Assembly: GCA_000768855.1 (NCBI GenBank)
Contig: JRAN01000001.1
Location: forward strand, 224 to 64,223
Direction: 5' to 3'
Length of the DNA stretch: 64,000 bases
From: Porphyromonadaceae bacterium COT-184 OH4590
GTDB taxonomy: Bacteria > Bacteroidota > Bacteroidia > Bacteroidales > Paludibacteraceae
The position numbers were made by a program, and so were the translations under genes. The notes beneath the pieces are model-generated. The model had not been told where the DNA came from and made no database searches. It worked only from the letters and a program-made list of their open reading frames with translations. Below are positions 18,314-26,144 of the stretch, one piece after another; position 1 is the first letter of the stretch, and the number at the start of each line of letters is the position of its first letter.

Positions 18314-19078
18314 ATGCAAAGAGTAGTTCCCAAAAAACGTTTTGGACAGCATTTCCTAAAAGATTTGAAGATAGCTGAACGTATTGTAGAGACGATTCCC
18401 GCAGATGTTGCCAACATCTTGGAAATCGGTCCGGGGACAGGTGTATTGACACAGTTTTTGATAAAAAATCCCGCTCTAAACCTCAAAGCCATAGAGATAG
18501 ACACCGAAAGTTATGCCTATCTGAAAGAGCATTTTGCCGGTTTGGAGGTATATGCGGAGGATTTTCTCAAATTCGATTTCGACCGCATTTTCGACAGTCA
18601 GCCATTCGGCATCATTGGTAATTTTCCCTATAATATATCTACCGAGATACTCTTTAAGGTGCTCGACAACCGCAATCGTATTCCATTTTTTGCAGGAATG
18701 TTCCAAAAGGAGGTTGCAGAGCGTATATGTGCTCCAAGTGGCAGTAAAACCTACGGTATAACAAGCGTTTTGACACAGGCTTATTACGACACAGAGTATC
18801 TTTTTACGGTATCCGAACATGTGTTTGTGCCTCCGCCTAAGGTCAAATCGGCTGTTATTCGCCTGACCAGAAAAGAGACTCAAATGCTCCCGTGCGACGA
18901 ACGCCTCTTCTTCTCGATAGTGAAAACAGCCTTTAACCAAAGACGCAAAACAATGCGCAACTCGCTCAAGGCGTTCAACGTCGATTTTACCGAGGATATA
19001 TTCGCCCACAGACCCGAACAGTTAGGCTACGAGCAGTTTATAGAGATTACAAACCTGATTAAAAACAAAATGAATTGA
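18314..19078 (+). CDS. rsmA: 16S rRNA (adenine-1518/1519-N6)-dimethyltransferase
   Basis: KsgA/Dim1-type methyltransferase that dimethylates two adjacent adenines in helix 45 of 16S rRNA during late 30S assembly. SAM-binding motifs: FGQHFLKD at the N-terminus, ILEIGPGTGVLTQFL (motif I), KAIEIDTE, and the catalytic NFPYNIS (motif IV). 254 residues, full length. corA follows 52 bp downstream but has its own promoter element. Confidence 0.96.
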   Translation: MQRVVPKKRFGQHFLKDLKIAERIVETIPADVANILEIGPGTGVLTQFLIKNPALNLKAIEIDTESYAYLKEHFAGLEVYAEDFLKFDFDRIFDSQPFGIIGNFPYNISTEILFKVLDNRNRIPFFAGMFQKEVAERICAPSGSKTYGITSVLTQAYYDTEYLFTVSEHVFVPPPKVKSAVIRLTRKETQMLPCDERLFFSIVKTAFNQRRKTMRNSLKAFNVDFTEDIFAHRPEQLGYEQFIEITNLIKNKMN

Positions 19079-19092
19079 GACTGAGGCTGTCC

Positions 19093-19100
19093 TATTTTTG
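19093..19100 (+). promoter_or_regulatory. -7 element of the corA promoter
   Basis: TATTTTTG, 30 nt before the chosen corA ATG at 19131. It overlaps an upstream in-frame ATG at 19098, so that ATG cannot be on a transcript from this promoter. This supports the downstream start. Confidence 0.55.
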
Positions 19101-19130
19101 CAGACGGTCTCTAAAAACCTAAAAAATAGT

Positions 19131-20078
19131 ATGGCAGAATTCAGATTTTTTTACAAAGAAGATAATCGTATCAAGATGTCGCGAACAATCGAGACACTCA
19201 AAAATACTCCTATGGAAAACTTCCTTTGGATTGACCTCAACGACGTTACGGTGGAAGTAGAGAGCGAACTCGAACAGTTTCTGAAAATATATATTCAAGA
19301 AGAGGAGGAGATGGAGGAGATCGAAATATCGTCTCGCTACATCGAAACCGCCGATACTATAGTGGTAAACTCACAGTTTCTACTCGAAAGTTTTGAGGAG
19401 GAGACCGTGTCGTTGATACTAAAAAACGGCATACTTATATCGGTGCGTAGCAAGCATCTGCACTCGTTCAATGAGATAGTGAAGAAGATTTTTGCCAATC
19501 CTCGCAACTACCAGTCGGGCTACTCAATTTTGGTCGATTTGCTGGCTACTCGTGTCGATTATGATGCCGATATGATAGAGGATATGGCACGGCAGATAAC
19601 AGTTCTATCGAACCAAATTAAAACCGAAGAGAATGCCGACGACGACGCACTAATAGCCGTCAAGAACCTGCAAGAAAAGACCATGATAATACGCGAAAAC
19701 ATTGTTGACAAACAACGCGTGTGCTCCAATATGCTTAAAAGTATCCTCATGCCAAGTGAGGCAAAAGCAAAGCTATCCATCATTATCAAGGATATAAATT
19801 CGCTGTTCGAACACACTCGATTCTCGTTCGACAGACTTGAATATCTGCAAGATGCCATCATCGGTCTTATCAATATTCAGCAAAACAAAATTATCAAGAT
19901 TTTTACTATTGTGTCGGTTATATTTATGCCACCAACACTCATTGCAAGTATCTACGGTATGAACTTTACAAGTTTCTCCATACTCAATTGGGAGCACGGA
20001 GTGCTATTCTCGATAGTGCTGATGATACTCTGTGTGGTGGGTATTTTATGGTTTTTTAAAAACAAAAAATGGTTGTAA
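19131..20078 (+). CDS. corA: CorA-type magnesium transporter
   Basis: 315 residues from the ATG at 19131 (MAEFRFFYKEDN). A large cytosolic alpha/beta N-terminal domain is followed by a long helix and two C-terminal membrane helices; the pore signature YGMNF sits at the end of the first (about residues 275-279), and a positively charged tail (FKNKKWL) ends the protein. CorA pentamers carry Mg2+ (also Co2+ or Ni2+). It follows rsmA on the same strand, but a promoter element in the gap suggests independent transcription. Confidence 0.92.
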   Translation: MAEFRFFYKEDNRIKMSRTIETLKNTPMENFLWIDLNDVTVEVESELEQFLKIYIQEEEEMEEIEISSRYIETADTIVVNSQFLLESFEEETVSLILKNGILISVRSKHLHSFNEIVKKIFANPRNYQSGYSILVDLLATRVDYDADMIEDMARQITVLSNQIKTEENADDDALIAVKNLQEKTMIIRENIVDKQRVCSNMLKSILMPSEAKAKLSIIIKDINSLFEHTRFSFDRLEYLQDAIIGLINIQQNKIIKIFTIVSVIFMPPTLIASIYGMNFTSFSILNWEHGVLFSIVLMILCVVGILWFFKNKKWL

Positions 20079-20083
20079 CTTTG
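20076..20083 (+). promoter_or_regulatory. -7 element for the gamma-carbonic anhydrase gene
   Basis: TAACTTTG beginning in the corA stop codon, about 87 nt upstream of the next gene. The -33 region is weak. Confidence 0.45.
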
Positions 20084-20169
20084 CACTACAAAATCAATTG
20101 GTTGCACTTTTATCATTTATATAATGAATTATTATTAATAACAAAATACAAAGAACAAATTTACAAAAT

Positions 20170-20712
20170 ATGGCTTTAATTCAGACAGTTAGGGGAGTCG
20201 AACCCAAGATAGGCGAAAATTGCTTCCTCGCCGAAAACGCAACAATAATAGGCGATGTTGTCATCGGCGACAACTGCTCGATATGGTACAATGCCGTGCT
20301 TAGAGGTGATGTAAACTCAATCCGTATCGGCAACAATGTAAATATCCAAGATGGTGTGGTGCTACATACGCTCTACGAAAAGTCGCAGGTACATATCGGC
20401 AACTACGTGTCGCTTGGGCATAATGTGGTGGTACACGGAGCTATACTCAAAGATTACGCACTTATCGGTATGGGTGCTGTGGTTCTCGACAATGCCGTGG
20501 TAGGCGAAGGAGCAATAGTCGCTGCGAATGCCCTAGTATTGGCAAATACCGTTATCGAACCCAATACAATATGGGCTGGTGTGCCTGCCAAGTTTATCAA
20601 AAAGGTTGACCCTGAGCAGGCAAAAGAGATAAACCAAAAGATAGCTCACAACTACACCGAATATGCCTCGTGGTTTATGGACGAAGAGGGATGCAAGACT
20701 TTGAGTAAATAG
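20170..20712 (+). CDS. Gamma-class carbonic anhydrase family protein
   Basis: 180 residues of left-handed beta-helix hexapeptide repeats (GDVVIGDNCSIWYNAVLRGDV, IGNNVNIQDG, IGNYVSLGHN, VVVHGAIL). Histidines in VVLHTLYEK, SLGHNVVVHGA match the zinc-binding triad of the gamma-carbonic anhydrase/PaaY/YrdA group, and a short C-terminal helix follows (EINQKIAHNYTEYA). The family includes true carbonic anhydrases and thioesterase-like members; which applies here cannot be told from sequence alone. Confidence 0.88.
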   Translation: MALIQTVRGVEPKIGENCFLAENATIIGDVVIGDNCSIWYNAVLRGDVNSIRIGNNVNIQDGVVLHTLYEKSQVHIGNYVSLGHNVVVHGAILKDYALIGMGAVVLDNAVVGEGAIVAANALVLANTVIEPNTIWAGVPAKFIKKVDPEQAKEINQKIAHNYTEYASWFMDEEGCKTLSK

Positions 20713-20833
20713 TGTGCAATGTAGGGTGTGAGGTATTCAAACTTTTATCAGTAGATTTTGCCTTCAAAAAAGTAAAAAAAGGCTTAATTGCTTCATTATA
20801 AGCGAAAAATAAAAATCATTATAATTACGCGTA

Positions 20834-20864
20834 TTGACAAAACCTTTTGAAATGTATAACTTTG
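20834..20864 (+). promoter_or_regulatory. Promoter reading into a decayed transposase
   Basis: TTG (20834-20836) and TAACTTTG (20857-20864), a good Bacteroidetes-type promoter in the gap after the gamma-carbonic anhydrase gene. The only coding sequence it reads into before mrp is the transposase remnant. Confidence 0.5.
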
Positions 20865-20947
20865 TAAAAACAAAACAACCAGGATATTAATTTTTGGTTC
20901 GAGATTAGTTAAGTAAAGTTTATCTTTTCATAATTAATTAAACGACA

Positions 20948-21279
20948 ATGAGCAATAAATACTTTTTTCAGTGCAAATAAGACGGCAGAATTGACAAATC
21001 TCAATCGTATGGTTAACAATATTTATCATAAATTACGAGAACGTATATCCAAATTATGTGAGGTGGAAAGCCTTTTTGCAAACGGATAAGTTGAGTTGTA
21101 CGAGAGTTATTTTGGAGCACGCCGAGTAGGTGTTATAAGAGGGGCGTGTAGCGAGAAGAAAGACACCTGTTTTCGGTATGCTCAAACGATGCTACATAGG
21201 CATACTTTTTATTTGCATGCAAAAGAGTGTGAAATGCGGATTATTCACGAATATAACTGAATATAAAATGTTTAAGTGA
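20948..21279 (+). pseudogene. Decayed IS1595/IS1016-type transposase
   Basis: Translating the three forward frames gives successive fragments of an IS1016-like DDE transposase. They are the opening MSNKYFFQCK, then TAELTNLNRMVNNIYHKLRERI, then VELYESYFGARRVGVIRG (the family has D/E-ESYFGG-RKGKRGRG), then GMLKR (family VFGLLKRNG), then HAKECEMRIIHEYN (family C-terminus LYLKECEWRFNN). Frame changes, a stop between FANG and VELYE, and loss of roughly 100 residues between the last two blocks show it is dead. No intact terminal inverted repeats were found. It fills most of the 690-bp gap upstream of mrp. Confidence 0.75.
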
Positions 21280-21294
21280 GTAATTTAGATACAA

Positions 21295-21325
21295 TTGCAG
21301 AAACAAAAATTTATACTTAACTTTG
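21295..21325 (+). promoter_or_regulatory. Promoter of mrp
   Basis: TTG (21295-21297) and TAACTTTG (21318-21325), about 78 nt upstream of the start codon. It lies just downstream of the transposase remnant. Confidence 0.6.
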
Positions 21326-21403
21326 CTGAAAATTTGAGGAAGTATCAGCTAAAGATATTTTCGACTCTTTTTATAGTAAAAAAACATAAACATTCAAAAG
21401 ATA

Positions 21404-22438
21404 ATGAATATATATCCAAATCTGATTTTAGAAGCATTGACAGAGATACATTATCCTGCTGAAAAACAAAATATTGTAGAGAGCGGAATGGTCGAAGACG
21501 ACATACGTATCGATGGCAACAAAGTTTCGTTTTCGCTCATCAGTCCCAAGCAAAATTCGCCCTTTATGAAGTCTGTGGTAAAGGCATCTATTGCCGCTAT
21601 CAAAAGACATGCAGGCGACGATTGTGAGGTTACAATATTGGTAAAAAACAGAGAGACACAGCCTAAACCAGTAAAGTCGTCGCCGATAGAGGCTGCCAAG
21701 ATAGTGGCAATCTCCTCAGGCAAAGGCGGAGTGGGCAAATCGACCGTGTCATCAAACCTTGCTGTGGCATTGGCAAAACAGGGTTACAGTGTGGGACTGC
21801 TCGATGCTGATATATTCGGACCGTCTATACCTAAGATGTTCGGTGTGGAAGACTACCGCCCCGAATTGGCAATAGTGGGCGACCGCAACCTGATGCAACC
21901 TGCAGAGAAATTTGGAGTCAAGCTCCTCTCGATAGGTTTTTTTGTTGACCCCAATAACGCTGTGGTTTGGCGTGGTATGATGGCAGGCAATGCAATAAAG
22001 CAGCTCGTAGAGGAAGCGAATTGGGGAAAGCTCGACTACTTCCTTGTCGATTTGCCTCCGGGCACAAGCGATATTCATCTTACCATAGTTGATGTGCTTA
22101 AATTCACAGGAGCTATCATTGTATCTACTCCACAAAGTGTAGCTATTGCTGATGTAATAAAGGGTATAGAGATGTTCGAGAATCCAAAGATAAACGTGCC
22201 TATTTTGGGTTTGGTCGAAAATATGGCTTATTTCACGCCTGAGGAGTTGCCCGATAATAAATACTATATCTTTGGTCGTGAGGGTGTTAAACGTTTTGCG
22301 GAGGAGAGAGGTGTTCCGCTTTTGGCACAAATACCTGTGATACAGTCTATCTGCGAGAGTTCCGATGATGGCACTCCCGAAGTCCTCAAAAACCCTCTTT
22401 TAGAAGAGAAGTACTTGGAGATAATAGAGAAGATTTAG
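21404..22438 (+). CDS. apbC: Mrp/NBP35-family Fe-S cluster carrier ATPase
   Basis: 344 residues. An N-terminal MIP18/DUF59-like domain (1-95) is joined to a deviant Walker A P-loop ATPase: SGKGGVGKSTVSSNLA (about 107-122), switch regions DADIFGPS and DLPPGTSD. Mrp/ApbC proteins bind and transfer Fe-S clusters. The CxxC pair that binds the bridging cluster in proteobacterial Mrp is not present; the equivalent region reads ENMAYFTPEELPDNKYYIFG, a form seen in Bacteroidota. The transposase remnant is immediately upstream. Confidence 0.9.
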   Translation: MNIYPNLILEALTEIHYPAEKQNIVESGMVEDDIRIDGNKVSFSLISPKQNSPFMKSVVKASIAAIKRHAGDDCEVTILVKNRETQPKPVKSSPIEAAKIVAISSGKGGVGKSTVSSNLAVALAKQGYSVGLLDADIFGPSIPKMFGVEDYRPELAIVGDRNLMQPAEKFGVKLLSIGFFVDPNNAVVWRGMMAGNAIKQLVEEANWGKLDYFLVDLPPGTSDIHLTIVDVLKFTGAIIVSTPQSVAIADVIKGIEMFENPKINVPILGLVENMAYFTPEELPDNKYYIFGREGVKRFAEERGVPLLAQIPVIQSICESSDDGTPEVLKNPLLEEKYLEIIEKI

Positions 22439-22480
22439 GGTTGAGGTATTTTCTATTCTTTTTCATAAAATGTATCAATT

Positions 22481-22519
22481 ACAAACGGGATAAATACTCA
22501 AAACATTTATCCCGTTTGT
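22481..22519. terminator. Bidirectional terminator between mrp and mce
   Basis: Perfect 15-bp inverted repeat (arms 22481-22495 and 22505-22519) around a 9-nt loop, midway between two convergent genes. Confidence 0.85.
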
Positions 22520-22540
22520 AGTTAGTGGTCTGATAATATT

Positions 22541-22951
22541 TTACTTAGGCACTTCGCATAGTTCGGTAAGAACACCGTGTGTAGATTTTGGATGTAAGAA
22601 GCCGATATTCAGACCCTCTGCACCACGTCTCGGAGCTTTGTCTATGAGCTGAATACCCATTGCTGCAGCTCCGTCAAGAGCTTGCTGTAAGTCGTCAACA
22701 CAGAATGCTATGTGATGGACGCCACCGTGTGGATTTTTTTCGAGGTATTTTGCAATAGGCGAATCTTCCGATGTTGGCTCAAGTAACTCGATTTTTGTGT
22801 CACCTAACTTAAAAAAAGCAGTCTTAACCTTTTGGTCTGCTACCTCTTCTACTGCGTAACATTTCTGTCCCAAAAGATTTTCGTAATAAGGAATTGTCTG
22901 CTCAAGACTTTTTACGGCAATTCCAATGTGTTCGATGTGAGATGGTTTCAT
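22541..22951 (-). CDS. mce: Methylmalonyl-CoA epimerase
   Basis: Vicinal-oxygen-chelate metalloenzyme that interconverts (R)- and (S)-methylmalonyl-CoA in the succinate-propionate route. 136 residues with two beta-alpha-beta-beta-beta modules: HIEHIGIAVKSLEQTIPYYENLLG at the start and GGVHHIAFCVDDLQQAL in the second; metal ligands His (IEHIGI), His (VHHIAF) and Glu (LTELCEV) are visible. The methylmalonyl-CoA mutase genes are not in this window. A -7 element is at 23010-23017. Confidence 0.93.
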   Translation of the reverse strand: MKPSHIEHIGIAVKSLEQTIPYYENLLGQKCYAVEEVADQKVKTAFFKLGDTKIELLEPTSEDSPIAKYLEKNPHGGVHHIAFCVDDLQQALDGAAAMGIQLIDKAPRRGAEGLNIGFLHPKSTHGVLTELCEVPK

Positions 22952-23009
22952 CTTTTTTTGAATTTATTTTTTGTTATATGAAATTTTGTTCGGTATCTAA
23001 AATTTTTTG

Positions 23010-23017
23010 CAAAGTTA
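23010..23017 (-). promoter_or_regulatory. -7 element of the mce promoter
   Basis: TAACTTTG on the minus strand, 58 nt upstream of mce. Confidence 0.5.
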
Positions 23018-23203
23018 CAAAATCTTTTTGTCTAAGAGAGCAAAAATAATAATATTTTATGGAAAAATAAAATGCTGAATTGAAGTTTATTGTCGGGTTG
23101 TTATGAACCTGTCAATTACTTATTTATATTTGTTTTATGGATTTTTATACAAGAATATTGTTTATCGACTCAAAACACATTTTTACGTTCATAGAAAAAG
23201 ATG

Positions 23204-23211
23204 TAATTTTG
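23204..23211 (+). promoter_or_regulatory. -7 element of the sdaA promoter
   Basis: TAATTTTG, 31 nt upstream of the sdaA start codon. Confidence 0.5.
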
Positions 23212-23242
23212 CAAATTAGAAATAATTATACTGTACTATTAT

Positions 23243-24463
23243 ATGAAATCAATAAAAGAAATTTATAGAATAGGCAATGGTCCTTCGAGTAGTCATACTA
23301 TGGGACCACAGAAAGCTGCACAAATCTTTCTTGATAGACACCCCGAAGCTTATAAATTTGTGGTAACTCTATATGGCAGCCTTGCTGCTACGGGTAAAGG
23401 ACACTTGACAGATACAGCCATATTAGATGTGTTGGCGCCTATGGTACCGACTGTTATTGAGTGGCAACCGAAGGTTTTTTTGCCCTTTCATCCCAATGCT
23501 CTGAGGTTTGATGCTTATGATAAAGACGACAAACAGGTTGATACATGGACAGTATATAGTGTAGGAGGAGGAGCGTTGTCCGATGGAACCAAAATTATAG
23601 GTCTCGACGAAAAGCAAAATCGTGATATATACAATATGAGTAAAATATCTGATATTTTAGAGTGGTGTCGAAAAACAGGTAAAACATACTGGGAATATGT
23701 AGAAGCCTGTGAGGATAGTGATATCTGGGATTACCTCCGACATGTGTGGCAGGTTATGAGTGCTGCCGTTAAACGTGGTTTGGACAATGAGGGTATATTA
23801 CCTGGTCCGTTGGCTCTAACTCGTAAGGCATCGAGCTATTATATAAAGGCAAAAGGATACAAAGATTCGTTGCAGTCTCGTGGATTGGTTTTTTCGTATG
23901 CTCTGGCTGTGTCTGAGGAGAATGCTTCTGGGGGAGAGATAGTAACTGCCCCTACCTGTGGCTCTTCTGGCGTTATACCTGCTGTATTATATCATGTTCA
24001 TAAATCGCACGATTTCAGTGAAAAACGAATATTGCGCTCACTGGCTACCGCAGGGCTTTTTGGTAATACGGTAAAAGCAAATGCCTCTATATCCGGAGCT
24101 GAGGTAGGATGTCAAGGTGAGATAGGCGTGGCTTGTGCTATGGCGGCAGCGGCAGCTTGTCAACTATTTGGTGGTAGTCCTGCACAGATAGAGTATGCTG
24201 CAGAGATGGGGCTTGAACACCACCTTGGTATGACCTGCGACCCTGTTTGCGGACTTGTTCAGATACCATGTATAGAGCGTAATGCCTATGCAGCTGCCAG
24301 AGCCTTGGATGCTAACTTATACTCCAACTTTACCGATGGCATACATCGTGTGTCGTTCGATAGAGTGGTGGAGGTAATGAAAGCAACCGGGCATGATATA
24401 CCTTCGCTCTACAAAGAGACTGGAGAGGGTGGCCTGGCAAAGGGGCATAAACTTGTTATCTGA
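23243..24463 (+). CDS. sdaA: L-serine ammonia-lyase, iron-sulfur type
   Basis: Deaminates L-serine to pyruvate and ammonia with a [4Fe-4S] cluster. 406 residues with the beta-type domain first (IGNGPSSSHTMGPQKAA at about 10-26) and the alpha-type catalytic domain second; cluster and active-site cysteines lie in APTCGSSGVIPAV, GAEVGCQGEIG and MTCDPVCGLVQIPC. This is the single-chain type. It starts a likely operon with the small Cys-rich protein, pnuC and mnmD. Confidence 0.93.
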   Translation: MKSIKEIYRIGNGPSSSHTMGPQKAAQIFLDRHPEAYKFVVTLYGSLAATGKGHLTDTAILDVLAPMVPTVIEWQPKVFLPFHPNALRFDAYDKDDKQVDTWTVYSVGGGALSDGTKIIGLDEKQNRDIYNMSKISDILEWCRKTGKTYWEYVEACEDSDIWDYLRHVWQVMSAAVKRGLDNEGILPGPLALTRKASSYYIKAKGYKDSLQSRGLVFSYALAVSEENASGGEIVTAPTCGSSGVIPAVLYHVHKSHDFSEKRILRSLATAGLFGNTVKANASISGAEVGCQGEIGVACAMAAAAACQLFGGSPAQIEYAAEMGLEHHLGMTCDPVCGLVQIPCIERNAYAAARALDANLYSNFTDGIHRVSFDRVVEVMKATGHDIPSLYKETGEGGLAKGHKLVI

Positions 24464-24488
24464 TAATAAATTTTATTGCTTTGTGATT

Positions 24489-24806
24489 ATGAATGCTAAA
24501 GACAAGCAGATTATAATCAAGATGATAACACTCTATTGCCGTGGCAAACACAAACAAACTAATGTTTTATGTGCAGAGTGTGAGGAGTTGACTCGATATG
24601 CGGTAGATAGGTTAGATAGATGTTGCTTCGGAGAAGATAAACCAACTTGTAAAGCATGTATTATACACTGTTATAGCCCGAAAATGAAAGATAAAATGAG
24701 GTCTGTAATGCGTTTTTCGGGACCTCGAATGATTTTTATACACCCTATTTATACATTAAAACATTTATATAAAGAGTATAAACGCCATAATAAAAACAAT
24801 ATATGA
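24489..24806 (+). CDS. Nitrous oxide-stimulated promoter family protein (small, Cys-rich)
   Basis: 105 residues from the ATG at 24489. The pattern MITLYCRGKHK, LCAECEELTRYAVDRLDRC, then KPTCKACIIHCYSPKMKDKMR and VMRFSGPRMIFIHP matches the small protein family named after a nitrous oxide-stimulated promoter. Eight cysteines are spaced in pairs, suggesting metal or Fe-S binding, which is unproven. A longer frame reaching into the end of sdaA has no similarity and is not used. Its stop overlaps the pnuC start by 4 bp (ATGA), so translation is probably coupled. Confidence 0.8.
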   Translation: MNAKDKQIIIKMITLYCRGKHKQTNVLCAECEELTRYAVDRLDRCCFGEDKPTCKACIIHCYSPKMKDKMRSVMRFSGPRMIFIHPIYTLKHLYKEYKRHNKNNI

Positions 24807-25399
24807 ATTTTGTAATTAATTATTTGTTGCAGAATTATGTAGAGACTCTCGGAGTGATTTTAAGTTTTTGCTATCTGTTTTTTTCGGTACGGGGTAAGGT
24901 ATGGTTGTGGGTATTTGGTTTTTTGTCGGCGGTATGTTATTCTATAGTGTTTTTTCAGAGTAAATTTTATGCTTTGGGATTATTACAGGTGTATTACATC
25001 GCTATGAGTGTATATGGCTTTTATTTCTGGATAACACGCAAAGATGAGGATAATAGCGACTTTGTGAAAATATCAAAGATAGGAGGCAAACAGGCTTTTG
25101 TATCTCTAATAATAGCTTTGGGCTGCTTTGGGTTGTTATTTTGGATTATAAATAATTATACGGAGTCGCCTGTACCTATTGGGGATTCGTTTACGGCGTC
25201 GCTTTGTATCGTTGGGACGTGGCTTTTGGCTCGTAAAATTCTCGAAAACTGGCTTTTGTTTATAGTTGCCGATATTGTTTGTGTAGGGCTATTTATATAT
25301 CAACAGATGTATCTTACCGCATTATTATTTGTGGTATATACTGTTATGGGTATTTTGGGGTATTTTCGTTGGTGTAGCCAATACCGTAATCAAATATAA
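24803..25399 (+). CDS. pnuC: PnuC-family nicotinamide ribonucleoside transporter
   Basis: 198 residues with about seven membrane helices. The segment WLWVFGFLSAVCYSIVFFQSKFYALGLLQVYYIAMSVYGFYFW is the core PnuC signature, and LARKILENWLLFIVADIVCVGLF covers the later substrate-gating helices. PnuC carriers import nicotinamide riboside for NAD synthesis; related members carry thiamine (PnuT) or riboflavin, and no riboswitch is visible here to distinguish them. It overlaps the previous gene by 4 bp and precedes mnmD by 25 bp. Confidence 0.88.
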   Translation: MNFVINYLLQNYVETLGVILSFCYLFFSVRGKVWLWVFGFLSAVCYSIVFFQSKFYALGLLQVYYIAMSVYGFYFWITRKDEDNSDFVKISKIGGKQAFVSLIIALGCFGLLFWIINNYTESPVPIGDSFTASLCIVGTWLLARKILENWLLFIVADIVCVGLFIYQQMYLTALLFVVYTVMGILGYFRWCSQYRNQI

Positions 25400-25424
25400 A
25401 AGAGATTTTTATATAATTGAATAA

Positions 25425-26069
25425 ATGAAACTTATACAGACCGAAGACGGTTCGCATACGCTATATGTTGCAGAAATAGACGAGACTTATCACTCTACAT
25501 TTGGAGCAATACAAGAGTCGCAACACGTTTTTATCGACACAGGATTGAGAAAATGTATCAAACCCGATATAGAATTGCTCGAAATAGGTTTCGGTACAGG
25601 ACTTAATGCTTATTTGACAATGGTATACGCTGTTGAAAAAGGCGTTAAGGTGCATTATCATGCCTTTGAACTCTATCCGATAGATGATGCTTTGGTTGCG
25701 GGGTTGAACTTTGCTTCTCATTACGGTATGGTCGAAGATTTTGTATCGTTACATAAGGCGGAGTGGGGGAGAGAGGTGGCGATAAACAATAGTTTTTTTA
25801 TTACCAAATATTGCGAAGATTTTACCCGAACAGATTTTTTACCATATTTCGATGTTTGTTATTTTGATGCATTTTCTCCCGACAAACAGCCTGATATGTG
25901 GGGCTACGACCGTTTCGAGTTGCTTTATAAAAGTGCTAATTCTTCTGCGATATTTACCACCTATTGTGCCAAAGGGCAGATACGTCGCCATCTTCAACAG
26001 GCAGGTTTTTTAGTAGAACGTTTACCCGGACCAAAAGGTAAAAGAGAGATACTAAGAGCTATAAAGTAG
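25425..26069 (+). CDS. mnmD: tRNA 5-methylaminomethyl-2-thiouridine methyltransferase, stand-alone MnmD
   Basis: 214-residue SAM-dependent methyltransferase corresponding to the N-terminal (MnmC2/DUF752) part of MnmC. Motifs: DGSHTLYVAEIDETYHS at the start, LLEIGFGTGLNAYLT (SAM binding), and CYFDAFSPDKQPDMW with the catalytic region. The FAD-dependent MnmC1 oxidase part is absent, as in many Bacteroidota and Firmicutes that use stand-alone MnmD. It is the last gene of the sdaA-pnuC cluster; trpS behind it has its own promoter. Confidence 0.9.
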   Translation: MKLIQTEDGSHTLYVAEIDETYHSTFGAIQESQHVFIDTGLRKCIKPDIELLEIGFGTGLNAYLTMVYAVEKGVKVHYHAFELYPIDDALVAGLNFASHYGMVEDFVSLHKAEWGREVAINNSFFITKYCEDFTRTDFLPYFDVCYFDAFSPDKQPDMWGYDRFELLYKSANSSAIFTTYCAKGQIRRHLQQAGFLVERLPGPKGKREILRAIK

Positions 26070-26100
26070 ATGTTTTTTTCATAAACATACAAAAAAATAG

Positions 26101-26108
26101 TATCTTTG
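26101..26108 (+). promoter_or_regulatory. -7 element of the trpS promoter
   Basis: TATCTTTG, 36 nt upstream of the trpS start. Confidence 0.55.
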
Positions 26109-26144
26109 CGTAATTTTAGTAATTTATAAAATATAATAAGATAT

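Noticed and set aside
20865-21403. Possibility that the 690-bp gap before mrp encodes a structured RNA (tmRNA, RNase P, 6S)
   Set aside because: Conserved landmarks of those RNAs are not visible, and the translated fragments match a transposase.
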